A DNA stretch of 8,204 bases from assembly GCA_022615465.1 (NCBI GenBank), contig JAKEGR010000107.1, positions 1 through 8,204 on the forward strand. The letters run 5' to 3'. Positions 1 through 5,874 of the stretch are shown here, piece after piece (the stretch's first letter is position 1; every line of letters begins with the position of its first letter). Source of the stretch: Planctomycetota bacterium. Lineage in GTDB: Bacteria; Planctomycetota; Planctomycetia; Pirellulales; Lacipirellulaceae. The notes under the pieces were generated by a model. That model did not search any database, was not told where the DNA came from, and saw only the letters and a program-made list of their open reading frames with translations. Both the position numbers and the translations under genes were made by a program.

Positions 1-303
1 CCGGAATCAGGTTTTTCCCGGCGAATTCATGGCTTCAATAGCACCAATCCAAGCTGAAATGCAGTTCGGCGGAGAGCGAGTAACCGCCAGCGACTTCATT
101 TCCTCCAGTTTGGCATGCGATCTGCGGTTACGATCCTCTGGCGATCAGCGTCGCTCACGCCCCTCAGTCAACCGTCTCCTAGGCTGTTGGGCTACGAGAC
201 AACCGTTCGGAACTTGGTTCAGGCATCCGAGTCGGATACAACGCTGTGAAGTCGGCCCGAAAGCCTGACCTAATTGACAATGCTGTGAATCTTAGCAAAA
301 ACC
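1..303. other. Stretch without a convincing gene at the left edge
   Basis: No reading frame here looks like a real protein: the longest (29-268, +) is short, arginine- and serine-rich and has no recognisable motif. A minus-strand frame (144 down to a TGA at 7-9) is open for 45 codons and reads more like protein (it contains KLEEMKSLAV and WIGAIEAMNS), but it has an in-frame TGA just upstream and no start with a ribosome-binding site, so it could be the remnant of a small gene. A near-identical 13-base direct repeat, ACAAYGCTGTGAA, lies at 238-250 and 277-289. A TTGACA hexamer at 274-279 could be a + strand -35 box, but no good -10 follows at normal spacing. Nothing else was found. Confidence 0.4.
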
Positions 304-503
304 GTCGCCGTGGTATGGCGACCATTGCCCGTCACGGGAAACTGCGTGTTTCACAACACCAGGGAGAGTAGCCACTGTCGCACGGCGATTCCCGCCATCT
401 CGGTTCGACCGTAGATGACGCCGTGCTTGGGGTACAGTAAGTGCTCTTCCGCATAGAGGACCCGGTTGGCAACCCCTCGCAGGGCCAACCGGGTTCTTTC
501 TTT
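304..503 (+). ncRNA. Candidate structured RNA ending at an intrinsic terminator
   Basis: This stretch has no plausible ORF but dense inverted repeats just before a + strand terminator. Visible pairings are 304-309 with 317-322 (GTCGCC/GGCGAC); 328-331 with 335-338; 346-350 with 355-359; 362-368 with 444-450 (GGGAGAG/CTCTTCC, one G-U); 373-376 with 440-443; 380-387 with 419-426 (GCACGGCG/CGCCGTGC, perfect); and, inside that, 396-404 with 408-417 (CATCTCGGT, loop TCG, ACCG-T-AGATG, one bulge). The 362-450 pairs nest into one long arm, and the terminator hairpin follows nine bases later. It does not match tRNA, tmRNA, SRP RNA or RNase P as I know them. The 5' end is unknown: a TTGACA at 274-279 is the only promoter hint. 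It could instead be a 3' UTR of a + strand gene or a relic. Strand is assigned from the T-rich tail. Confidence 0.35.
459..503 (+). terminator. Strong rho-independent terminator
   Basis: A perfect 11-bp stem (460-470 ACCCGGTTGGC pairing with 484-494 GCCAACCGGGT, extended by a G-U pair at 459/495) closes a 13-base loop and runs straight into a T-rich tail (TTCTTTCTTT, 494-503). The tail makes it a + strand terminator, for a transcript entering from the left. On the minus strand the bases after the stem (CCTCTATGC) are poor in T, so any role in ending the short-chain dehydrogenase transcript, whose stop lies about 125 bases away, would be secondary. The next gene is on the minus strand, so the terminator also separates opposing transcription. 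Confidence 0.8.
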
Positions 504-619
504 GGCCTACCATGTGTGCAGATCAGCCTGTCTGCTCGCGGCTATTCCGGTGGGTTCAGGCCCCAATTCCAACCGTGTGCCGACACTCGGCAACGGACAA
601 CAAGCAAGGCGCGCCGGCG

Positions 620-1429
620 CTAACCAGCGGTCATCTTCCGCAACAACCAATCGCCCAGCCGTGGCGACAACTGCGATAGGGCAAACAGGAGTTTCGCTCT
701 GCCCGGCACCACAAGCTCCGCGTCGCGCCGTTCGCAGGCGCGCAATATCCGTTCGGTCAACTTGCGTGGATCGATGGCCGACACTTTCGCCCCTCCGCCC
801 GGCTTCTGTGCCGCGGCCGTCAGGGCCGCCGATTGAGCGATGTAGCGTTCCGCGTGGCTGTCGCGAGCAATTGGCCCAGGACAGACCAAGAGTACGTGAA
901 CGCCGCGCTCCGCCAGTTCCAGTCTCAGTTGCTGCGCCAGAGCGGCGATGGAGAACTTGCTGGCCGGATACGCGCCCAAGTAACGCGGCGCAACCTTGCT
1001 CGCGAGTGAACCAACCAACACGATATGGCCGAACGATTCAGTAAGCTGCGGTGCAAAGGCCTGGCACAGCCGTACCGCCGACAGAAAGTTGATATCCCAT
1101 AGCTCGCGAAAAGTGCCTGGCGGCGTGTCTAAAGCGTTTCCGCGCATCGAACGGCCGGCAGCGTGGCAGACGATATCGGTCCCCCCCCAGTGCTGATGCA
1201 CCGTGGCCGCGAGCCGTTCGACGTCGTCTTGAATGGTAACGTCGGCCGCGATCGCTAGTGTTTCGGCTCCATGCGCGCGAACCTGATCGGCAGCCGCACT
1301 CAGCGTTTCTTCCCCGCGAGCTACCATTGCCACTCGGGCGCCGCGCTCCGCCAGCACGCCGGCCACCGCGCGGCCCAAGCCTGCCGACGCACCAACCACC
1401 ACCGCTCGTTTTCCGCGCCAGTACTGCAT
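620..1429 (-). CDS. Classical short-chain dehydrogenase/reductase (SDR)
   Basis: A cytoplasmic NAD(P)-dependent oxidoreductase of unknown substrate, 269 aa, a usual length for classical SDRs. Numbering from the ATG, the Rossmann glycine motif is GASAGLG at 13-19; an arginine (R38) at the end of the second strand suggests a preference for NADP. The usual NNAG is replaced by HAAG (89-92). Catalytic residues are visible: N114 in DINF, the serine in VGSLAS (S141), and Y154/K158 in YPASK, followed by CPGPI. Start: ATG at 1429 overlaps the upstream stop as TGATG and has GAGGCG five bases before it; a GTG at 1432 would add one residue but sits too close to that site. The overlap implies translational coupling with the DUF6174-like gene. 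The coding strand carries a run of eight Gs (1181-1188). The family is certain; the substrate cannot be read from sequence. Confidence 0.93.
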   Translation of the reverse strand: MQYWRGKRAVVVGASAGLGRAVAGVLAERGARVAMVARGEETLSAAADQVRAHGAETLAIAADVTIQDDVERLAATVHQHWGGTDIVCHAAGRSMRGNALDTPPGTFRELWDINFLSAVRLCQAFAPQLTESFGHIVLVGSLASKVAPRYLGAYPASKFSIAALAQQLRLELAERGVHVLLVCPGPIARDSHAERYIAQSAALTAAAQKPGGGAKVSAIDPRKLTERILRACERRDAELVVPGRAKLLFALSQLSPRLGDWLLRKMTAG

Positions 1430-2013
1430 CACATCGCCTCAAACTTGGTTACGCGCCAATACACTTCCGGCCCGCCGCCAAAGACCGTGCGATGATACAC
1501 GCGAGGAAAGCCATAGTGGGAATCAAACTCGCACCGTAAATGCAGCCGTGTCTCCGCCCCGGCCTGCATTTCATGGACGGGATCCTCGGCAAGTTCCAGT
1601 TCGCGCTCGAGTGTCTCAAATTGACCGGGCACGGACCAGGCGTTCCAGGTGTGCTTCGCCGGGGTATGTCCATCGCGGGTCATTGCCACCACTTCGCCGT
1701 CGCGGACCTGGACATGGACCGTGCCCGGCCGCGCTCCGCTGAGTTGGATATCCATGCGGTAATGTGCCGGCCCGTTTTGTTTCCAAAGCCTCTCTGCCAC
1801 TTCAAGCTGTCCCACGGCGAATTCGGGAATCCTACGGGTGACGAATAACTGGAGTAAAACCAAAACGAGGAAAATCGTTGCCATCAACCCCAATAGTGCC
1901 ACGAATACCGCACGCGGAGAAAAACGTGAATCAGGGTCGCCATGCTTTTCCGGCGTTTCTCCGTCGGAAAATGCCGAGAACTCATTGCTAGTGCCGGGTT
2001 CGCGATGAGCCAT
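1429..2013 (-). CDS. Membrane-anchored DUF6174-like protein
   Basis: An uncharacterised 194-aa protein. An acidic, polar N-terminus (1-34) is followed by one strong hydrophobic segment (about 35-58, AVFVALLGLMATIFLVLVLL), then a basic TRR and a soluble domain. With no signal-peptidase site evident it is probably a single-pass membrane protein. The soluble part resembles DUF6174: a W....P.HYRMDIQ segment at 77-89, a VRDGEVVA strand at 103-110 and FDSHYGFPRVYHR at 163-175, the family's Y-G-[FY]-P landmark. The function of that family is unknown to me. The assignment is from motif memory, not a search. Start: ATG at 2013 has AGAAG nine bases upstream. The stop (TGA, 1429-1431) overlaps the SDR start, so the two are almost certainly cotranscribed. 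Confidence 0.8.
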   Translation of the reverse strand: MAHREPGTSNEFSAFSDGETPEKHGDPDSRFSPRAVFVALLGLMATIFLVLVLLQLFVTRRIPEFAVGQLEVAERLWKQNGPAHYRMDIQLSGARPGTVHVQVRDGEVVAMTRDGHTPAKHTWNAWSVPGQFETLERELELAEDPVHEMQAGAETRLHLRCEFDSHYGFPRVYHRTVFGGGPEVYWRVTKFEAM

Positions 2014-2112
2014 GGGGTATCGCTTCTAAGGGTTGCTTCGGTCGTATCGCGGCTTGGCGTTCGGGAAGGTCGCGGAGGAATCGTCCGCCACACCGCCTCC
2101 CGAGCGGAAAAA

Positions 2113-2142
2113 AGTATGGTTGATCGGCGTCATTCAAATCAA
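2113..2142 (-). promoter_or_regulatory. Possible sigma-70-like promoter for the DUF6174-SDR unit
   Basis: Read on the minus strand, TTGATT (2142-2137) is followed after 18 bases by CATACT (2118-2113), about 100 bases before the ATG at 2013. Each hexamer matches the sigma-70 consensus only partly, so this is a weak prediction. The 2014-2262 spacer must hold promoters for both this unit and the divergent pyruvate kinase; I could not pick a convincing + strand promoter. Confidence 0.25.
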
Positions 2143-2190
2143 GTGACATTTTTTCGCCTCGCCCACGGGCACCTTCCCTTTCACCTCTGC

Positions 2191-2205
2191 GGGAGCCACA
2201 ATATG
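2191..2205 (+). promoter_or_regulatory. Shine-Dalgarno-like site and alternative start for pyruvate kinase
   Basis: GGGAG at 2191-2195 lies seven bases before an in-frame ATG (2203). Using it would add 20 residues (MATGTLLPQA...) before the start chosen for pyruvate kinase at 2263. The chosen ATG has no clear ribosome-binding site, but it puts the family's TKIVAT motif at residue 13, as is normal. The choice between the two is open. Confidence 0.35.
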
Positions 2206-2262
2206 GCCACCGGGACATTACTGCCACAGGCAACCTTTCTTGATTTTCCAATACTTTCCACG

Positions 2263-3747
2263 ATGGAATCCTCCCAAGAGCACAACCAACGTACTCGCAC
2301 GAAGATTGTCGCCACGGTTGGTCCGGCCTCCTCAAGCCCTGAAATGCTGGCCAGGCTGATCCATGCCGGCGTCGACGTGTTCCGGCTGAATATGGCTCAC
2401 GGCGGCCCGGAACTCCAGCAGCCCCATGTCGATAACATCCGCTCGCTGAGCGAGCGTATCGGCGAGCCGATCGCGATCCTGGCCGATCTTGCCGGTCCGA
2501 AGATCCGTCTCGGCAACCTGTCAGAAGACGCTATCACGTGCGAACTTGGTGCCGAGTTTTTCTTCATTCACGGTGCCGAGCCGCAAGCCCCGAACGAATT
2601 GACGTCGACTTACGCGGCGTTAGTCAAGGAACTGCGAATTGGCGATCGCGTGATGCTGGCGGACGGCACCGTCACCATGATCGTCGAAGGCAAGAAACCT
2701 GGCCATGCCCGATTGCGAGTAGTGCAGCAAGGCGTGATCCGCAGCCGCCAAGGCATCAACTTGCCTGGCGTCAAACTGAGCGTACCTGCCATTAGTGTGA
2801 CCGATCATCAGCATGCAATTTGGGCCGCTGGAGCAGGTATTGACTTCGTTGGGCTTAGTTTCATCCGATCGCCGGATGAAGTTCGCACGTTGAAAGACAT
2901 TTTGCGATCCTGTGGGTCCAATGCCCGCGTTGTGGCGAAGATCGAAAAACGTGAAGCGCTTGACCGCCTCGACGAAATTGTCGCCGAAGCCGATGCCGTG
3001 ATGGTCGCCCGCGGCGACTTGGGCGTTGAAATCGACGTTGCCCAAATGCCCATCGAGCAGAAGCGCATTATCGCCACGTGCCAACGGTTCCAGCGACCAG
3101 TGATCATCGCCACGCAAATGCTCGACAGCATGCAAGAATCGCCGCGACCGACGCGAGCCGAGGCCACCGACGTCGCCAATGCCATTCTCGATGGTGCCGA
3201 TGCTTGCATGCTTTCGGGTGAAACGGCCATTGGACATTATCCGCTGGAAACTGTCGTGATGATGAATCGCATCGCCATGGCCACCGAAGCGAGCGTTCAA
3301 CGCCGTCCGCCCCGCGATCCCGAAGGCAACTCAGGCGCACTCCACGGCATCACGCGTGCCGCCGTCCAGGCGGCCGGACATATGGCCTTCGATCTTGAAG
3401 CAAAGCTGGTATTCGTAGCCAGCCACTCCGGCCGCACTGCGCTCGCTCTCTCACAGCATCGAAGCTTTGTGCCAACCGTTGGTGTAAGTTCCAGTGAAGA
3501 GACCCTCCGCCAGATGTGTCTTTACTGGGGCGTGATGCCACTGCGGGGAGCACCCGCGACGGATTTGCAAGGCCTCATCAAGCACGCCGATGAGTGGGCC
3601 TGCCGAGTTGGCTTTGCCACCCAAGGAGATCGCATCGTGATCGTCGGCGGTTCGCACCTTGCCGCCGGGCCAGAAGACGAAGAAATGGCCGGCGGTGTTC
3701 ACGATATCGTGCTGGTCCACGAGGTTGAAGGTCTGGCAAGCTCGTAA
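2263..3747 (+). CDS. pyk: Pyruvate kinase, predicted K+-independent type
   Basis: Converts phosphoenolpyruvate and ADP to pyruvate and ATP, the last step of glycolysis; cytoplasmic, normally a homotetramer. Complete at 494 aa. In order: TKIVATVGPAS (13-23), RLNMAHG with substrate Arg41 and Asn43, DLAGPKIR (75-82), the B domain (about 83-176) ending INLPG, the signature VVAKIEKRE with catalytic Lys226 and metal ligand Glu228, MVARGDLG with Asp252, IATQMLDSM with Thr284, and a C-terminal domain (about 360-494) with ASHSGRTA. Two K+ ligands of the rabbit enzyme are replaced (Ser to Ala45, Thr to Leu76), and the position equivalent to rabbit Glu117 is Lys80, the pattern of K+-independent enzymes. 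The frame is open back to 1942, but the region before 2203 does not look coding. It converges on the DUF6263-like gene 53 bases away, with no obvious terminator between them. Confidence 0.96.
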   Translation: MESSQEHNQRTRTKIVATVGPASSSPEMLARLIHAGVDVFRLNMAHGGPELQQPHVDNIRSLSERIGEPIAILADLAGPKIRLGNLSEDAITCELGAEFFFIHGAEPQAPNELTSTYAALVKELRIGDRVMLADGTVTMIVEGKKPGHARLRVVQQGVIRSRQGINLPGVKLSVPAISVTDHQHAIWAAGAGIDFVGLSFIRSPDEVRTLKDILRSCGSNARVVAKIEKREALDRLDEIVAEADAVMVARGDLGVEIDVAQMPIEQKRIIATCQRFQRPVIIATQMLDSMQESPRPTRAEATDVANAILDGADACMLSGETAIGHYPLETVVMMNRIAMATEASVQRRPPRDPEGNSGALHGITRAAVQAAGHMAFDLEAKLVFVASHSGRTALALSQHRSFVPTVGVSSSEETLRQMCLYWGVMPLRGAPATDLQGLIKHADEWACRVGFATQGDRIVIVGGSHLAAGPEDEEMAGGVHDIVLVHEVEGLASS

Positions 3748-3800
3748 TACGGACGGCCGGGTTCCAAGGCTCGCCACGATAGCTATTGACCTCGCAGCCC

Positions 3801-4859
3801 TTACCGCTGAGTACCTTGTTTCGGTTGTGGACTGTGCGCACGATTTGAAGTCCGCGTCGGTTTCGTGGAACGTTGCCGGCTGCTTGATGCCGATGTCCGG
3901 TTCTGTTTGACAGCGGCACCTTCCGCAGCTTTCGTTGGTGTTTTCTTAACTACCTTCGGCGGTGAGTCAACGAGCTTTTCTTCCATCCGCATGACGTATT
4001 GCATGCTGCTCGTCGGTCCGGCAAATCCCAGAATGCGCTTGTCAACCTCCATCTGCTGGCTGACCACACGTCCCCGGGCGATATCGAACTTCACCGTGCC
4101 GCTCATCAATCGCTGCACCAGTTGTGATTCAATTTGCGAGCTGACTGGCGACAGCACTTGATAGGTAATCTCGATTGTCGCGATGCCGCTGGCGACCTCC
4201 GTGAGTCGATAGTGCCGCCGGGTCTGAATTGCCTTGGTGCCGCCATCCTCGATCTGTACTGCGACTTCCAACGGCTCGTCCCATGTACTACCAGTTGCCA
4301 CCGGTTCGTCGGGTAACCGGAGAACGGCGGCGCCGTAGTCCTCCATGCCCGCCTGATGGTGTTTGGTCTTTCGGTCGACCACTTTGCCATGTGGTGTTAT
4401 CCGCACGGCGCTCAACGGCGTGCCGATCGCCCTAGCCACATCGTCGAATCCGGGTGGTGGTTTCTTATCACGTTCGCTGTCATATTCCACAGGCGCGCGA
4501 TCTGGAAGCTGGTTCACCATATGGACGCGCTCGACAACATTCATAAACTCGATCTCACCTCCAGGCAGTACGTCCGTGACCTTCCACAGCTTGGTGGAAT
4601 CGGTCTTGGTTTGCGCCGATTGCGTCACTTCATCGATCGTGCTGCGGATGGAAGCCTGATGCATCGCTTCGTATCGGAGTACCTCGCCCGTGGCAAGTTG
4701 GTAGCGAAGGTCGTACTTCGTCGCCCCGCCGGAGGATGGATTGGCCGCTGAGTTCGCCTCAGCCTGTTGGGCAGGGAGAAACCTGGCTGCCGCGAGCGAA
4801 CAACCAAAGACGGCCAAGAACGTCAAAACACGGAAAAAGACACAATGCCGTTGGTTCAT
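3801..4859 (-). CDS. Exported DUF6263-like protein with a basic C-terminal tail
   Basis: An uncharacterised protein of 352 aa. The N-terminus has a short positive stretch and a hydrophobic core (about 8-25), typical of a Sec signal peptide, with likely cleavage near ARFLPA-QQ (30). Cys20 in VFGC is only a poor lipobox, so a lipoprotein is less likely. The body (about 46-297) resembles DUF6263: YQLATGEVLRYE near the start, LWKVTDVLPGGEIEF, RLPDEPVATGSTWDEP (181-196) and a final MRMEEKLV. No catalytic motif is visible. Residues 302-352 form a low-complexity tail with 13 Lys/Arg among Ser, Thr, Pro and Gln. Start: the frame is open to 5012, but that would overlap nadK; ATG 4859 has AAGGAAG nine bases upstream and begins the signal peptide. 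It follows nadK by 37 bases and is probably the last gene of that operon. Confidence 0.82.
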   Translation of the reverse strand: MNQRHCVFFRVLTFLAVFGCSLAAARFLPAQQAEANSAANPSSGGATKYDLRYQLATGEVLRYEAMHQASIRSTIDEVTQSAQTKTDSTKLWKVTDVLPGGEIEFMNVVERVHMVNQLPDRAPVEYDSERDKKPPPGFDDVARAIGTPLSAVRITPHGKVVDRKTKHHQAGMEDYGAAVLRLPDEPVATGSTWDEPLEVAVQIEDGGTKAIQTRRHYRLTEVASGIATIEITYQVLSPVSSQIESQLVQRLMSGTVKFDIARGRVVSQQMEVDKRILGFAGPTSSMQYVMRMEEKLVDSPPKVVKKTPTKAAEGAAVKQNRTSASSSRQRSTKPTRTSNRAHSPQPKQGTQR

Positions 4860-4867
4860 GGCGATTG

Positions 4868-4874
4868 CTTCCTT
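4868..4874 (-). promoter_or_regulatory. Ribosome-binding site fixing the DUF6263-like start
   Basis: Minus-strand AAGGAAG lies nine bases before the ATG at 4859, in the 37-base gap after nadK. It supports 4859 over the longer in-frame start at 5012, which would lie inside nadK. Confidence 0.6.
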
Positions 4875-4896
4875 GCAAGTTATGGTAACGGGCGCC

Positions 4897-5796
4897 TCAT
4901 GGCCCGTTTCCTGGCGGGAAAAATCCCTGTCGGCGTTCTTGCTGCGGTTTGGACCTGATCTGTCCTCCCCAGCCCAGCTTGTCGTGCAATGTGCGATAGT
5001 ATCCTTTCCCACTCACTTCAATCATTTGAAATTGGGCCCGCGAACGCACAATCCGCACACGATCACTAGCCTCAAGTGTACAAAGCACACGGCCGTCTGC
5101 TGCAACCGAAGTACCCCGATGTGGCCGCGGCACGGCTAACTCGATTGTCCGGCTGGCCGAGTCGACCACCGGACGATGGGTCAGGGTGTGCGGGCAAATC
5201 GGCGTGATGACAAACGCCTGCAGATCTTTTCGTAGGATCGGTCCACCTGCCGATAAGCTGTGAGCCGTCGAGCCGACTGGCGTGCTGACGATCAAGCCGT
5301 CGCAACTATAGGTACTGACTAATTCACCGTCAACGTAGAGATCGACGTCGACCATGGAGAATGGCGGCCCTGCTAGCAATGCTGTTTCGTTGAGTCCCAG
5401 CACATGACACAACTGATCCCCGCCCCGCCACACCGTGCATTCAAACATGAGGTGCTCAACCACGCGATGGCGACCCGCGGCGATCTCCGGCAGGACATCG
5501 TCAAGTTGTTGGGGCTGGAGTCCTGCGAGAAAACCCAGCCGACCTAAATTCACGCCTAGCACCGGCCGTTGCTGGTACCCCATTTGATGGGCTGCCCGCA
5601 GAATTGAGCCATCTCCGCCCAACACAATCGCCAGTTCGGCATCGCAGTCGTCCAAGACAATGGAAGCATCCAGCGACACAAGTGCCACCTGCAAATGCCG
5701 CTCGATTGTCGGGCGCAGCCGATCAACCGCTTCGCGCATTTCGGGCCGCGATCCATCAGCCAAGATCATTACTCGCGGGGATCGATTACCAGCCAT
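4897..5796 (-). CDS. nadK: NAD kinase
   Basis: Phosphorylates NAD to NADP with ATP (or polyphosphate in some bacteria); cytoplasmic, normally oligomeric. Complete at 299 aa, normal for bacteria. The LGGDGS motif (59-64) with catalytic Asp62 is intact, as are NLGRLGFLAG (83-92), LNE with Asn136/Glu137 of the substrate site, and the glycine-rich CDGLIVSTPVGSTAHSLSAG (165-184). This last differs from the more common TPTGSTAY by Val for Thr and His for Tyr. ADG at 233-235 and the terminal YYRTLHDKLGWGG (266-278) follow, then a short polar tail of about 20 residues. Start: ATG 5796 has GGAGAG eight bases upstream. It sits 78 bases after dxs on the same strand, which suggests NADPH supply to the MEP pathway, where DXR consumes it. 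Confidence 0.96.
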   Translation of the reverse strand: MAGNRSPRVMILADGSRPEMREAVDRLRPTIERHLQVALVSLDASIVLDDCDAELAIVLGGDGSILRAAHQMGYQQRPVLGVNLGRLGFLAGLQPQQLDDVLPEIAAGRHRVVEHLMFECTVWRGGDQLCHVLGLNETALLAGPPFSMVDVDLYVDGELVSTYSCDGLIVSTPVGSTAHSLSAGGPILRKDLQAFVITPICPHTLTHRPVVDSASRTIELAVPRPHRGTSVAADGRVLCTLEASDRVRIVRSRAQFQMIEVSGKGYYRTLHDKLGWGGQIRSKPQQERRQGFFPPGNGP

Positions 5797-5804
5797 CGAT
5801 GGAT

Positions 5805-5835
5805 CTCTCCCCCCCTTGGCGAACGGGGAAGGGGG
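5805..5835 (-). promoter_or_regulatory. Hairpin adjoining the nadK ribosome-binding site
   Basis: In the nadK leader, minus-strand CCCCCTT (5835-5829) can pair perfectly with AAGGGGG (5817-5811) around an 11-base loop. The descending arm runs into the Shine-Dalgarno GGAGAG (5810-5805), eight bases before the ATG, as one run of seven Gs. Base pairing could therefore slide onto the ribosome-binding site. It lacks a T-tract, so it is not a terminator. It might regulate nadK translation, stabilise the processed message, or be one copy of a dispersed intergenic palindrome. Only the pairing is seen; the role is inferred. Confidence 0.4.
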
Positions 5836-5874
5836 TCTTACAGGTTTCGAAGGTCAAGGTTGCCCAAGGTTGGT

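Noticed and set aside
391..420. tRNA T-arm resemblance (CGGTTCGACCG)
   Set aside because: No acceptor, D or anticodon arms can be placed around it; the bases instead form the tip of the longer hairpin 380-426.
466..1044. Long + strand open frame (192 codons) opposite the SDR gene
   Set aside because: It lies antisense to a clear SDR with intact motifs, is arginine- and proline-rich, and starts inside the terminator hairpin; it is a shadow of GC-rich coding DNA.
2620..3300. Minus-strand open frame (226 codons) inside pyruvate kinase
   Set aside because: It is antisense to conserved pyruvate kinase motifs, rich in His and Asn, and shows no independent signature.
3748..3800. Bidirectional terminator between the convergent pyk and DUF6263-like genes
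   Set aside because: I found no stem of useful length followed by a T-tract on either strand in these 53 bases.
4860..5012. Longer N-terminus for the DUF6263-like protein, starting at 5012
   Set aside because: It would overlap the end of nadK by over 100 bases and place the signal peptide internally; the ATG at 4859 has a good ribosome-binding site.
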